Shown: positions 26,684-36,665, counted from the first letter of the stretch. The stretch: 64,000 bases of DNA from Arenimonas oryziterrae DSM 21050 = YC6267 (GCF_000420545.1 NZ_ATVD01000004.1:149177-213176), one strand, 5' to 3'. Notes: generated from the sequence alone by a model not told the origin. Translations and numbers: made by a program.

Positions 26684-27667
26684 ATGGACAGGGCTCAGGA
26701 CAAACCGCCACCCCCAGCCAAACCCACCGTTCTGGTGCTCGGCGGCTCGGGTTTCATCGGCCGGCACGCCGTCGCCGCCCTGATCGCCGCCGGCTGCCCG
26801 GTGATCATCGGCAGTCGCCATCCGGCCCGCATCGACGGCAAGTTGCCCGGCAATGCCACCGCCGCGCCGCGCCGGCAGGTGCACATGGAGGACCTGCTTG
26901 ACCCCGACCAGTGGCGGGATGCCACCGATGGCGTGGACGTGGTGCTCAATTGCGTCGGCATCCTGCGCCAGCGCGGCCGCGAGACTTACCGGCGCGTGCA
27001 CTGCGAAGCGGTAACCGCGCTGGCCGAAACCTGCCGACAGCGCGGACTGCGCCTGATCCATGTCTCGGCCCTGGGTTTGCAGTTCCCCGCACGCAGCCGC
27101 TTCCTGCGTTCCAAGCGCGATGCCGAAGCCGCGCTGCGCGCAAGCGGCGCGGACTGGCACATCGTGCGGCCGTCCCTGCTCGACGGCGACGGTGGCTACG
27201 GCGCGAAATGGATCCGCCGCGTCGCGCGCTGGCCCCTGCTGGTGCTGCCGGCGGACGCCATCGGCCGCATCGCCGCGCTCGATGTCGGCGAACTCGGCGA
27301 GGCGCTCGCGAACCTCGCGATGCAACCGCTGCCGACCAACACCGACGCCGCGCAGCGCGAATACGATCTTGGCGGTCCGGACCAAATCGGACTCGCCGAC
27401 TACATCGCCTCGATTCGCCGATTGCACACGCCGCACCCGGTCCGCTGCCTGCGCATTCCGGGCGTGCTCGCCCGCCTCGGCAGCCACGTCTGCGATCTCC
27501 TGCATTGGACGCCGTTTTCTTTCGGTCATTGGGAGCTGTTGCGCAACGACAACTGCCCGCAACACAACCGGCTGCCGGAACTGCTCGGTCGTGCGCCCCG
27601 CCCCATCGGTGCCCCGCCTGTCGGCGCGGGTCTGACCGCAACAGGCCCGGTGGCTGTCGCCAACTGA
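26684..27667 (+). CDS. NAD(P)-binding protein, NDUFA9-like atypical SDR
   Basis: 327 residues, ATG 26 bp after the palindrome. Rossmann motif LVLGGSGFIGRHAVAAL, then VLNCVGILRQRGRETY and HVSALG in place of a catalytic YxxxK motif. Matches the atypical SDR group that includes the complex I NDUFA9 subunit and bacterial YbjT-like proteins, which bind NADPH without a clear reaction. The C-terminal ~80 residues (from TPHPVRCLRIPG) are less conserved. Divergent from the GbsR gene. Confidence 0.82.
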   Translation: MDRAQDKPPPPAKPTVLVLGGSGFIGRHAVAALIAAGCPVIIGSRHPARIDGKLPGNATAAPRRQVHMEDLLDPDQWRDATDGVDVVLNCVGILRQRGRETYRRVHCEAVTALAETCRQRGLRLIHVSALGLQFPARSRFLRSKRDAEAALRASGADWHIVRPSLLDGDGGYGAKWIRRVARWPLLVLPADAIGRIAALDVGELGEALANLAMQPLPTNTDAAQREYDLGGPDQIGLADYIASIRRLHTPHPVRCLRIPGVLARLGSHVCDLLHWTPFSFGHWELLRNDNCPQHNRLPELLGRAPRPIGAPPVGAGLTATGPVAVAN

Positions 27668-27778
27668 AGGCATCGCGCTCATGAGCGCGCCACCATCGGG
27701 GGCGTCGTCCCAACTTTGCTCACTATTCGCCGTCACCGGGCACAGGCATCATCGCGCTTTCCCAAAGCGAAGCCGCCC

Positions 27779-29551
27779 ATGATCCGTCCCCTGTGCCTTG
27801 CGCTGACCCTCGCCCTCGGCGTCTGCGCGACTGCCTCCGCCGATCTGCCGCCCCTGAGCACGATGTCCGAACGCTCGGGCTTCCTGCAAACCGGTCGCTA
27901 CGACGAAGTCATCGCGCTGTGCCAGTCGTTCCAGAATGCCTACCCCGGCGTCGTGCGCTGCATCGATTTCGGCCGCACGCCCGAAGGCCGGCCGATGAAG
28001 GCCCTGATCGTCACACGCACCGGCGCGCTCACGGCCGCTGCCGCGCATCAGCGCGGGCTGCCGGTGATGCTGATCCAGGGCGGCATCCATGCCGGCGAAA
28101 TCGACGGCAAGGACGCGGGTTTCCTCGCGCTGCGCGAGGTGCTCGCCGGCAAGGCCGCGAAAGGCGCGCTCGACAAACAGGTGCTGGTGTTCGTGCCGGT
28201 GTTCAATGTCGATGGCCACGAACGCTTCGGCGCCTGGAACCGTCCGAATCAGCGCGGGCCCGAACAGATGGGCTGGCGCACAACGGCGCAGAACTACAAC
28301 CTCAATCGCGACTACGTCAAAGCCGACGCGCCGGAAATGCAGGCGATGCTGCGCCTGGTCAACGAATGGGACCCGCTCGCCTACGTCGATCTGCACGTCA
28401 CCGACGGCGCAAAGTTCCGCCATGACGTCGCGGTGCAGGTCGAGCCGGTCAATTCCGGCGACGGCGACTTCCGCAAGGACGGCCTGGCGCTGCGCACCGG
28501 GGTGATCGCCGACCTCACCGCGCAGGGTTCGCTGCCCGTGTCCTTCTATCCCTCGTTCAACGTCAACGACGACCCCGCCTCGGGCTTCACCGACAGCGTC
28601 GCGCCGCCGCGCTTCTCGACCGGCTATTTCCCGATGCGCAACCGCATGGCGATGCTGGTCGAAACGCATTCGTGGAAGGACTATCCGACGCGCGTGCGCA
28701 TCACCCGCAACACCATCGTGTCCTTGCTCGACCAGATGGCCGCGCACGGCGCCAGCTGGCTCAAGGATGCGCAGGCCGCCGATCAGCGCGCACAGGCGCT
28801 CGGTGGCCAGACGGTCGCGCTGGACTATGCCGCGTCCGCGAAGAAGCGCGAGATTGATTTCCTCGGCTACGAATACACGCGCACGCTCTCGGACATTTCC
28901 GGCGCGCTGATGACCCGCTACGATGAAAGCAAGCCGCAGGTCTGGCATGTCCCACTCGCGGACGATATCCAGCCCGGCACGCAGGTGGTCGCGCCCAAAG
29001 CCGGTTATGTCGTGCCGGCGGCGCACGCGGCCTGGGTCGCGGAAAAACTCAAGCTGCACGGCATCCGCTTCCGCGTCGTCGGCAGCGCGCAGAAGCAGGC
29101 GGCTGTCGAAACCTTCCGCGCCACCAAGGCGAGTTTCGGCGGCCAGTCGGTCGAAGGTCACCAGCGGCTGAACGCGCAGGGCGAATGGAAGGCCGAGGTC
29201 CGCGACCTCGCCGCGGGGTCGCTGTTCGTGCCGATCGCCCAGCCCAAGGCACGGCTGGTCATGGCCTTGCTCGAACCGCAGTCCAGCGACTCGCTCGCGG
29301 CCTGGGGCGAATTCAACAATGCCTTCGAGCAGAAGGAATACATGGAGGATTACGTCGCCGAGGACGTCGCGCGCGCTCAGCTCGCCGCCGATCCTGCGCT
29401 GGCCGCGGAATTCAAGGCACGACTCGAAAGCGATACCGATTTCGCCAAGAATTCCGCCGCCCGCCTGCAGTTCTTCGCACGCCGGCATTCGTCCTGGGAT
29501 GAGCGTTTCAATCTCTATCCCGTGCTGCGCACCGACACGGCGCCGCGCTGA
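27779..29551 (+). CDS. Secreted zinc carboxypeptidase, M14 family
   Basis: 590 residues with a signal peptide (MIRPLCLALT start, cleavage near ATASAD). Zinc ligands: HAGEIDGKD (His 104, Glu 107) and the histidine of AYVDLHVTDG (about 206); NYNLNRDYVK supplies the substrate-carboxylate arginine and asparagine, and VETHSWKDY the catalytic glutamate. A C-terminal region of ~250 residues, typical of this M14 subgroup, follows. Exported peptidase or amidase acting on peptides, with peptidoglycan as an alternative. The kinase gene begins 3 bp after its stop. Confidence 0.9.
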   Translation: MIRPLCLALTLALGVCATASADLPPLSTMSERSGFLQTGRYDEVIALCQSFQNAYPGVVRCIDFGRTPEGRPMKALIVTRTGALTAAAAHQRGLPVMLIQGGIHAGEIDGKDAGFLALREVLAGKAAKGALDKQVLVFVPVFNVDGHERFGAWNRPNQRGPEQMGWRTTAQNYNLNRDYVKADAPEMQAMLRLVNEWDPLAYVDLHVTDGAKFRHDVAVQVEPVNSGDGDFRKDGLALRTGVIADLTAQGSLPVSFYPSFNVNDDPASGFTDSVAPPRFSTGYFPMRNRMAMLVETHSWKDYPTRVRITRNTIVSLLDQMAAHGASWLKDAQAADQRAQALGGQTVALDYAASAKKREIDFLGYEYTRTLSDISGALMTRYDESKPQVWHVPLADDIQPGTQVVAPKAGYVVPAAHAAWVAEKLKLHGIRFRVVGSAQKQAAVETFRATKASFGGQSVEGHQRLNAQGEWKAEVRDLAAGSLFVPIAQPKARLVMALLEPQSSDSLAAWGEFNNAFEQKEYMEDYVAEDVARAQLAADPALAAEFKARLESDTDFAKNSAARLQFFARRHSSWDERFNLYPVLRTDTAPR

Positions 29552-29554
29552 GGC

Positions 29555-31231
29555 ATGAAGACGCAACTGGGGCATTACGGCATCGTCGCCGAGCTCGGCC
29601 GCGGCGGCATGGGCGTGGTCTACAAAGCCTTCGAGCCGGCGCTCGACCGTTATGTCGCGATCAAGGAGCTGTCGCCGGCGCTGTCGCATGACCCAGCCCT
29701 GGTCGAACGCTTCGTGCGCGAAGCGCGCTCGATGGCCGCGCTCAACGACCCGCACATCATCCAGATCCATTACATCGGCCAGGAAGGCGAACAGGCCTGG
29801 TTCGCGATGGAATTCGTCGATGGCGAAAGCCTGTCGACCCTCATCGAGCGCGAAGGCCCGTTGGCGACCGCCGACGCGCTGAACCTGCTGCGCCAGGCGG
29901 CGCTCGGCCTGGCGACCGCGCACGAGCACGGCGTTATCCATCGCGACATCAAGCCCGGCAATCTGCTGCTCGGCAAACGCGGCCAGTTGAAGATCGCCGA
30001 CTTCGGCATCGCCCTGACCCAGCGCGACACCAGCAAGAAACTCACCGCGACCGGCGATGTCGTCGGCACGCCCGGGTATCTGTCGCCGGAAGTGTGCCTG
30101 GGCAAGCCCGTCGACGAACGCTCCGACCTGTTTGCGCTGGGCGTGGTGCTGTTCGAAATGCTCAGCGGCCGCTTGCCGTTCAATTCGGAAAGCCCGTTCA
30201 AGCTCATGCTCAGCGTCGTCGAGTCCGACATTCCGGATATCCGCACGCTCAACGACCAGGTCGATGCCCAGACCGCCGGAATCCTCGGCAAGCTGCTCGC
30301 CAAGGAACCGGACGCGCGTTATCAGACAGCACGCGAGTTGCTGGCCGCGCTCGCCATGCATCCGCTGATCCAGCAAGGCGGCGATCTGCAGGTCAAGGCA
30401 CGACAGACGAGCGCGGCTGCCACGATGCTCGCAACGCCCGGCGTGGGTCGCGCGCCGCTGCCGCCGACCTCGATCGCCACGCCCAGCGGCGCCGCGACGC
30501 CGGCCGCGATCGCGACCGCAGACGCGCGACCGCCCTCGCCCGCACGTCATCTGCTGTGGCTGGCACCGGTCGCGATCGTCGGCGGATTTCTTGCGTGGCC
30601 GCAGTGGCGTTCGAACGACGACACGGCGGTTCCGCCGCCGGCAACACCGATGCCCGCAGAGACGACGGCGCCGGATACCGCCGCTACGGCAAGCCCCGTA
30701 ACGTCGACAGCGACTTCGACGCCGACGGTCGCAGAAAACCCGCCGGCCGTTGCCGATGCCTCGCCCCCGACCGCCGTGACGCCGCCAGCAGAACAACCTG
30801 CTGCTGCGGCTCCGCCAGCAAGAGCCAAGCCCGAAACCCCGTCAGCCGCACCCGCCGCACCGGCGGAAGCGATGGAAAAATACGGCAGCGTCTACGTCGG
30901 CGAACACAACGAAACCGTCTCCGTCGCGCAGGCGCTGGGCAGCGACGTGGTCTACATCAAGGTCGAAGGCGTCAACAACCCGCTGGATGGCCAGGTCATC
31001 CGCACCCAGGTGCGCGCCGCCGCCTACGAAGGCAAGGATTACTATTTCCAGCACAACGGCGGCGACTACGTGATGCTGGTGATGCGCCGCCGCTATCCGC
31101 AGAACACGATGGCGATCGAGCTGTACCTGCCGGGATTGGGCGGCGACGGCGTCGGACTGACCTACGACGCCGCGCAATCGAAAGCGCTCGACACCGCGGC
31201 CGTGCGCGCCGCCTACGTGGAAAAGAAATAG
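29555..31231 (+). CDS. Transmembrane serine/threonine protein kinase
   Basis: 558 residues. Hanks-type kinase domain (1-270): Gly-loop ELGRGGMGVVYKA, Lys 37 in VAIKEL, catalytic loop HRDIKPGN (129-136), DFG (149-151) and an activation segment with VVGTPGYLSPE. A Pro/Ala/Thr-rich stretch, one membrane helix (about 333-350), a second Pro/Ala/Thr-rich linker and a ~110-residue C-terminal domain follow (EKYGSVYVG to YVEKK), which should be periplasmic and is not PASTA. Signal-receiving kinase, coupled to the M14 peptidase gene in one operon. Confidence 0.93.
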   Translation: MKTQLGHYGIVAELGRGGMGVVYKAFEPALDRYVAIKELSPALSHDPALVERFVREARSMAALNDPHIIQIHYIGQEGEQAWFAMEFVDGESLSTLIEREGPLATADALNLLRQAALGLATAHEHGVIHRDIKPGNLLLGKRGQLKIADFGIALTQRDTSKKLTATGDVVGTPGYLSPEVCLGKPVDERSDLFALGVVLFEMLSGRLPFNSESPFKLMLSVVESDIPDIRTLNDQVDAQTAGILGKLLAKEPDARYQTARELLAALAMHPLIQQGGDLQVKARQTSAAATMLATPGVGRAPLPPTSIATPSGAATPAAIATADARPPSPARHLLWLAPVAIVGGFLAWPQWRSNDDTAVPPPATPMPAETTAPDTAATASPVTSTATSTPTVAENPPAVADASPPTAVTPPAEQPAAAAPPARAKPETPSAAPAAPAEAMEKYGSVYVGEHNETVSVAQALGSDVVYIKVEGVNNPLDGQVIRTQVRAAAYEGKDYYFQHNGGDYVMLVMRRRYPQNTMAIELYLPGLGGDGVGLTYDAAQSKALDTAAVRAAYVEKK

Positions 31232-31247
31232 CGGCCTGGGCCGGCGC

Positions 31248-32801
31248 TCACGCGGCCCGGTAGTTGTCGACCATGCGGTAACGCAGCGCGTACCACCCGA
31301 ACGCCAGCGCGGCCGCGAACGCGAACGCCGCGAAGAAGAACATCTGGAAGGCCGTCACGCTCAAACCGGTGCTGGCGATGTGTCCGAGCACGGCATCGTT
31401 GCGCACCGTGGAATTGACGATGAGCACCCACAGATTGCCCATGGTCACCGCCAGGTACCAGAAACTCATGATCACGCCCTTCATCGACTTCGGCGCCTGG
31501 CTGTAGGCGAACTCAAGGCCCGTGGCCGAGACCAGCACCTCGCCGAAGGTCAGCAACACATACGGCAGCATCTGCCAGAGCATCGAGGTCGGACTGCCGC
31601 CGTCCATCGCCAGCTGGATGCAACCGATCGCGACCCAGGCCAGACCCGAGAAGGCGATGCCCGTGGTCATGCGGCGCAGCGCCGTCAGTTCCACGCCCAG
31701 GCCCCGGACCAGCGGGAAAAGCACGAAGTTGTTGAACGGAATCAGCAGCATCACCAGGGCCGGATTCAGCGCCTGCATCTGCGAAGGCTGGAACCAGTCG
31801 GGTTTGACCATGTCGTTCGCCTGCAGGACCCAGGTCGAGGCCTTCTGATCGAACAACGACCAGAACGGCGTGGTGAACGCGAACACGATGAGGATGCGCA
31901 GCACCGCGCGCACGCCTTCGACGGCCTCGTCGGGATGCACGCCGCGGGCGCGCTCGAGCTGCATCCACGTGCCCATGCCGCCGAAGGCCAGCAACAAGGC
32001 CAGCGCCGAACAGAAGGCGATCACGAAACCGATCTGTGGGGTGAGCAGGATCGAGATCACCGCGAGGGTCGCGCCGAACCCCGCCAGCGCTAGCCCCGTG
32101 CGCGCCTTGCCGGGCGCCTGCGCGAACAAGGCCGTGCGCGCGACATTGAGAAAAGAATGCGGGTTCGCCGATTCCGGCGGCACCATCACGTACTTCTTGC
32201 GTCCGAGCCAGAACACGAAGGTCGCGATGAACATCAGGATGCCGGGAATGCCGAAGGCCACGGCGGCGCCATAGTCGCGCAGGAAAATCGGCATCAGCAG
32301 GGATGCGAAGAACGACCCGAAATTGATGATCCAATAAAACGCGTCGAACACGACCTTGGCGCGCTGCTTGTTGGTCTGGTCGAACTGGTCGCCGACGAAG
32401 GACACCACGAGTGGCTTGATGCCGCCGGAGCCGAACGCGATCAGGAACAACCCGGCGAAGAATCCCGTGCGGTTATCCTCGAAATACGCCAGGCAGGCAT
32501 GGCCGAGGCAGTAGACCAGGCTGAACCAGATAACGGTCTGGTACTTGCCCCAGAAGCGGTCGGCGATCCAGCCGCCAAGCAAGGGGAAGAAGTACACACC
32601 GATGACGAAGGTGTGGAAGACATGCTTGGCTTCGCTTTCCCGGTCCGCCTCGGGCAGGTACAGCAACAGGCTGACGACCAGGAACTGCGTGAGGATGTTG
32701 CGCATGCCGTAGAAGCTGAAGCGTTCGCAGCCTTCATTGGCGATGATGTAGGGGATCTGCCGGGGCATCGGCCCCGTGCCGTCGGCGACTGCCTGGCTCA
32801 T
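31248..32801 (-). CDS. Proton-dependent peptide transporter (POT/PTR family)
   Basis: 517 residues, about 12-14 helices. Family signatures are clear: NEGCERFSFYGMRNIL (ExxER motif coupling protons), GGWIADRFWGKYQTVIW (PTR signature 1) and FDAFYWIINFGSFFASL (PTR signature 2). Imports di- and tripeptides or related solutes across the inner membrane. It is convergent with the kinase gene; the pairing with secreted peptidases nearby (M14, M1) suggests peptide use as a nutrient. Confidence 0.92.
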   Translation of the reverse strand: MSQAVADGTGPMPRQIPYIIANEGCERFSFYGMRNILTQFLVVSLLLYLPEADRESEAKHVFHTFVIGVYFFPLLGGWIADRFWGKYQTVIWFSLVYCLGHACLAYFEDNRTGFFAGLFLIAFGSGGIKPLVVSFVGDQFDQTNKQRAKVVFDAFYWIINFGSFFASLLMPIFLRDYGAAVAFGIPGILMFIATFVFWLGRKKYVMVPPESANPHSFLNVARTALFAQAPGKARTGLALAGFGATLAVISILLTPQIGFVIAFCSALALLLAFGGMGTWMQLERARGVHPDEAVEGVRAVLRILIVFAFTTPFWSLFDQKASTWVLQANDMVKPDWFQPSQMQALNPALVMLLIPFNNFVLFPLVRGLGVELTALRRMTTGIAFSGLAWVAIGCIQLAMDGGSPTSMLWQMLPYVLLTFGEVLVSATGLEFAYSQAPKSMKGVIMSFWYLAVTMGNLWVLIVNSTVRNDAVLGHIASTGLSVTAFQMFFFAAFAFAAALAFGWYALRYRMVDNYRAA

Positions 32802-32867
32802 GCGTTGGTTCCGCGCGCTGTGGTTTTCCCGATGCTACCAGCAAGTGCGCGCGGTGCGACTGAACGC

Positions 32868-33260
32868 TCAGGCGCGCCGGAACACCCAGTGCTGCATCGC
32901 CAGGAAGGTCGCCAGCGGCACGGCGATCATGGAAAAAACGATGCCCCAGCGGTAATCCGCCCGCAGCAGGTCGACCACGACCACCATGCCCAGCAGCGAC
33001 AGGATCAGGTTCGAGACATGCACGAGGATGAAGCGCAGCGCCTCGCGGGTCAGCCGCCCGGACGAGGCGAAGGTGAAACGACGCTGCGCCAGGAAATTCA
33101 CCGGCACCAGCAACAGATAGGCGATCACCGCCGCCAGGCGCGGATCCGCGTTCAGGACGTCGACCTGCGTCCAGACCAGGACGGCACTGGCCAGGGTACT
33201 CAGCCCGCCGACCAGTCCGAAGCGCAGCAGGCGCCCCAGATCGTTGTCGCTAGTGATCAT
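32868..33260 (-). CDS. GtrA family membrane protein
   Basis: 130 residues from MITSDNDLGRLLRFGLVGG, four membrane helices: FGLVGGLSTLASAVLVW, VIAYLLLVPVNFLAQRRFTF, FILVHVSNLILSLLGMVVVVD and FSMIAVPLATFLAMQHWVF. GtrA proteins are thought to flip or position polyprenyl-linked sugars. It overlaps the glycosyltransferase gene by 11 bp, so they are coupled; the pair resembles gtrA-gtrB of O-antigen glucosylation and similar surface polymers. Confidence 0.9.
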   Translation of the reverse strand: MITSDNDLGRLLRFGLVGGLSTLASAVLVWTQVDVLNADPRLAAVIAYLLLVPVNFLAQRRFTFASSGRLTREALRFILVHVSNLILSLLGMVVVVDLLRADYRWGIVFSMIAVPLATFLAMQHWVFRRA

Positions 33261-34224
33261 CGCGCGGCGTCGTGCCGAGGTCGGCATCGGGCAGATTCAC
33301 GCGCCGACCGAGCACGTACTGCGGCCGGTAGCTGACATTGAGCAGGACCCGTCCGACGTACTCGCCGATCATGCCCAGCGCGATCAGCTGGATGCCGCCC
33401 ATCATGAGGATCGCGACGATCAGCGAGGTCCAGCCGACCGGCGTATCCGGATGCAGGAATTTTTCCACGATCACGAACAGCGCCAGCGCGAAGCCGAACA
33501 AAGAACAGGCCATGCCCGCGAGCGAGGCGGCACGCAGGGGCATGATCGAGAAACTCGTCGCCATCTGCAGCCACAGGGAAATCGACTTGCGCAGGCTGTA
33601 GCCGGAGCGGCCATCGCTGCGCGCGTGGTGCTGCGCCTCGATGGTGCCGATATTGGCCGTGCTTTGCAGCAACAGGCCGTCGACGTACACGAACGGACCG
33701 GTGTAGACCACGATCAGGTCGCGAATCGAATGATGCAGGCCGCGAAACGGCGACAGGTACAGCCCCCGCGGCTTGCGCAGCAGCCAGCCCGCGACGAGAT
33801 CGTTGAAGGCACTGCCCAGGCGTTTCCACAAGGCATGCCGGCGCGAAGCGAATTGCACGTAGCAGACATCCCTGCCCTCGCGCAGGCAGGCCAGGATGCG
33901 CGGCACGTCCTGCGGATCGTGCTGCAGGTCGTCGTCCATGGTGACGATGTATTCGCCGCGAGCGAAGGCCAGGCCGGCCATGACCGCATTGTGCTGACCG
34001 GCGTTCTTGCGCAGTTCGACGCCGCGCAGCCAGGGCCGGGTCGTGGCGAGATCGGAGATCACGCGCCAGGCATCGTCCGGCCCCTGGTCGTGCACGAGGA
34101 TCACTTCGTAGCGCCCCGCACCGACCTGCGGATCCAGCGCCGCCTGTAGCGCGCTCGCCAACGCCGGCAGGATGCCGGCACTGCCGTAGACGGGAATGAC
34201 GATGGAAAGGGCGAGATCAGGCAT
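33250..34224 (-). CDS. Glycosyltransferase family 2 (GtrB/DPM1-like)
   Basis: 324 residues from MPDLALSIVIPVYG. GT-A fold: SIVIPVYGSAGILPALA, EVILVHDQGPDDAW, AGQHNAVMAGLAFARGEYIVTMDDDLQHDP (DDD metal site), and two C-terminal membrane helices. Probably makes a polyprenyl-phosphate sugar donor, then used by the polytopic protein at 34938. Overlaps the epimerase gene by 8 bp upstream and gtrA by 11 bp downstream. Confidence 0.92.
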   Translation of the reverse strand: MPDLALSIVIPVYGSAGILPALASALQAALDPQVGAGRYEVILVHDQGPDDAWRVISDLATTRPWLRGVELRKNAGQHNAVMAGLAFARGEYIVTMDDDLQHDPQDVPRILACLREGRDVCYVQFASRRHALWKRLGSAFNDLVAGWLLRKPRGLYLSPFRGLHHSIRDLIVVYTGPFVYVDGLLLQSTANIGTIEAQHHARSDGRSGYSLRKSISLWLQMATSFSIMPLRAASLAGMACSLFGFALALFVIVEKFLHPDTPVGWTSLIVAILMMGGIQLIALGMIGEYVGRVLLNVSYRPQYVLGRRVNLPDADLGTTPRDDH

Positions 34225-34909
34225 CGCGGCCATGGTACTTGGCCAATACGGTCTCGACATAGTCTCCCGTGAGCGGTCGTCCTAGCGCCGCCGCAACCGC
34301 GAGCGCCGGACCGGCATCGATGGTCAGCGGCGCGCCTTTTTCCAGCAGATCGTAGTGGCCGCGTCGTCCAAGCAGGCGCTCGAATATCGCGACGATTTCC
34401 GGCACCGGCAGAGATTTTTCCGCGGCGATCGTGACGATCGCCCCGGCCGACTGCCGGCCGTCGATGAACTCGGCGGCGATCGCGACGACATCGTCGACAT
34501 CGACGAGGTTGCGTTCGGCACGGCGCCAGACGGTGAAATGTTCGCCGTCGCGGATCGCGCGATAGAGGAAATTGGCCAAGGTATGTGGATTGTCCGTGCG
34601 GCCGACTACCTGCGGCAGACGCAGGATCAGTCCGCCGGCATGGTCGAGCACCCGCGCTTCCATCGCGAGCTTGTGCCGCACATACGGCGTTTCGCAGCGA
34701 TCGGCATCGGCGGCGCTGCAACTGCCGAAATACACGAAGCGGCCGGCATGCGTTGTCAGGTGCTCATCGAGCAGCCGTTGTTCGCGTTCAAAGGCCGACG
34801 GCGCCCGCTCGTCGGAATCGGCGACGCCCGAGGCAAAAATCAGCGTCCGCGTGTCCTTCGCATAGCGCGACGCAAACGCGCGGGCGAGCATGCCGTGGCC
34901 GACGATCAT
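34217..34909 (-). CDS. NAD-dependent epimerase/dehydratase-like protein (short)
   Basis: 230 residues from MIVGHGMLARAFASRYA. A short Rossmann-type SDR: glycine motif GHGMLARAF, the YxxxK-like YVRHKLAME with Tyr and Lys, a serine in FGSCSAAD, and LRLPQVVGRTDN. Probably an NAD-binding sugar-nucleotide epimerase or reductase acting in the surface glycan pathway. It overlaps the glycosyltransferase by 8 bp. Confidence 0.75.
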   Translation of the reverse strand: MIVGHGMLARAFASRYAKDTRTLIFASGVADSDERAPSAFEREQRLLDEHLTTHAGRFVYFGSCSAADADRCETPYVRHKLAMEARVLDHAGGLILRLPQVVGRTDNPHTLANFLYRAIRDGEHFTVWRRAERNLVDVDDVVAIAAEFIDGRQSAGAIVTIAAEKSLPVPEIVAIFERLLGRRGHYDLLEKGAPLTIDAGPALAVAAALGRPLTGDYVETVLAKYHGRDA

Positions 34910-34937
34910 CGCTGGCTCCCGCCGGCATCCGCGCGCG

Positions 34938-36665
34938 TCACGGGCAACCCGCCGTGATGTGTGCGACCAGCCGTCCCGGCGTCGACGCCAGCCGGCGGAT
35001 CGCGATGCGACCCGCGCCCGCCTCCCAGCCAGGCACCCGCACCGCGAAAGGCTCACCTGGCCGCAAGCTCAGCGTCTGCAACACCCGCCCGTCCCGTTCG
35101 ATCACGACCTGCTGCGGGGGGCTCTCCGCCGAAACGTTGCCGTCGAGGCGCACACCGCAGTTGCAAGGCGAAGCCAGTAACACCGCCCGGTCGACAATCT
35201 CATCGCCGCCGGCACCGGACCAGCCGGAAAGTTTTTCGATCTTCGGCGCATCGCAGCCGCGCGCGAACGGCGCATACACGCCCAACAAGCGCGCCTGCTG
35301 CAAGGCCACGCCGGCCTGGGCATCGGGAAACGGGGCCTGCAAGGTCTGTGCCTGCTCGGGGGTCTCGATGCCCGCCAGTGCGACAGCGTGCATGTGCTGA
35401 AACGCTTCCAAGCGCCATTTCGCCTTGCGCCACTCGTCGGCATTGGTCGCCGCCACGCCGAGCAGCAAGACCGCTCCCGCGATCAGCAACGCAGCCTGCC
35501 GTGGCGCACGCAGATTCAGCGACGACACCGCGAGCCGGTCGAAAGCGCACCAGGCGATCCCGACCAGCGTCAGCACGTTGTCCATGTAGTAGCGCGAGGC
35601 CGCCGCCATGAACGGATCGCCGAATCCACGCGCCAAGGCAATCGACACCGCGAACGAAAGCCCGTAGACGATGAGCGCCACCGGCACCGCAGACACGTCA
35701 TCGCGCCGATCCCGCCAACGCGCCAGCAGCGCGACCAGCGCCGCCACGAGCACGCCCGCACCAATCGTCAACGCCACCGGCAGCAACGTCGGTCGGGCAC
35801 TGACCGTCTCGACGCCAAGCACCGACGTACCCAGGGACAGCAGCAGTCCCTTGACGATGCCGGCATCGTGCAAGCGCTCAGCGAACCAGGACGGACCCGA
35901 CTCTCCCGAGTTGCCGATGCCACCAGCGATGAGCACGGACACGACCAGCGCCGTCGCCATGACGACCCACGGCAACATCGCCGGCAGAATCCAGCGCCAG
36001 CCCTGCGCACGCCGGTGCAGGGCCTGCCTCACCAGCATCGCCGTGGTCGCCAGCAAGAAGGAATACGACCAGCCCATGCCGATGAAACCCACCAGGACAA
36101 TGCCCGCGATCGCCAATCCGAGACCCGCGACGAACGCGGGACGCGCCTGCCGCAAATACGCATCGAAGCCGATGAAATAGCCGACGAACAGCAAATTCTT
36201 CAGATGCTGCGCGAGCCCCAGATCCAGGATGTAGAGCTCCCAGCCGACCAGACTGCACAACAGCGCCGCGCAAACGAGGTAGAACCCCGGCCCGGCCCAC
36301 GCAACCCCGGCGCCCGGACGCGGGAGCTCACGACGAAACGCCAGACACAACAGCCCTGCCTGCAAGACGATCATCAGCGGCGTGAGGCGATCGGCGAGCA
36401 GCACATCGAGATCGAACCAGCGCACGTTCAAGGCCAGCAAGGCCTGGAATAGCAGACCGCGATGCTGCCCCTGATTCCACAGGTCGAACAGGCTGAGACG
36501 ACCTTCGCTATAGGCCTGGTTCTGATGCAGCAAGCGCAGCGTATCCATGTACGCGACATCGGGATGCACGCAGGTCACATACCACTGCAGCCATCCAAAC
36601 CCGAGCAGCAGCGGCAGCACGATCGGCCACCGCTTCCGCAGGAAAGCCCAATGCGCGTCGGTCAA
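34938..36665 (-). CDS. Polytopic membrane protein (putative glycosyl- or phosphotransferase), function unassigned
   Basis: About 575 residues from a TTG at 36665 whose TTGA overlaps the stop of the YdeI-like gene; the open frame continues upstream, but that part is antisense-like. 11-12 membrane helices with a large periplasmic loop (HPDVAYMDTLRLLHQNQAY) and a C-terminal ~170-residue soluble domain. The overall shape fits GT-C glycosyltransferases that use polyprenyl-linked donors, but I recognise no catalytic DxD/ExD motif with certainty. Cluster context supports surface glycan modification. Confidence 0.6.
   Translation of the reverse strand: MTDAHWAFLRKRWPIVLPLLLGFGWLQWYVTCVHPDVAYMDTLRLLHQNQAYSEGRLSLFDLWNQGQHRGLLFQALLALNVRWFDLDVLLADRLTPLMIVLQAGLLCLAFRRELPRPGAGVAWAGPGFYLVCAALLCSLVGWELYILDLGLAQHLKNLLFVGYFIGFDAYLRQARPAFVAGLGLAIAGIVLVGFIGMGWSYSFLLATTAMLVRQALHRRAQGWRWILPAMLPWVVMATALVVSVLIAGGIGNSGESGPSWFAERLHDAGIVKGLLLSLGTSVLGVETVSARPTLLPVALTIGAGVLVAALVALLARWRDRRDDVSAVPVALIVYGLSFAVSIALARGFGDPFMAAASRYYMDNVLTLVGIAWCAFDRLAVSSLNLRAPRQAALLIAGAVLLLGVAATNADEWRKAKWRLEAFQHMHAVALAGIETPEQAQTLQAPFPDAQAGVALQQARLLGVYAPFARGCDAPKIEKLSGWSGAGGDEIVDRAVLLASPCNCGVRLDGNVSAESPPQQVVIERDGRVLQTLSLRPGEPFAVRVPGWEAGAGRIAIRRLASTPGRLVAHITAGCP

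Noticed and set aside
27749..30796. Very long open frame on the minus strand opposite the M14 peptidase and kinase
   Set aside because: G+C-rich antisense shadow: low-complexity His/Arg/Gln-rich translation with no domain, while the plus strand has two complete, motif-rich genes.
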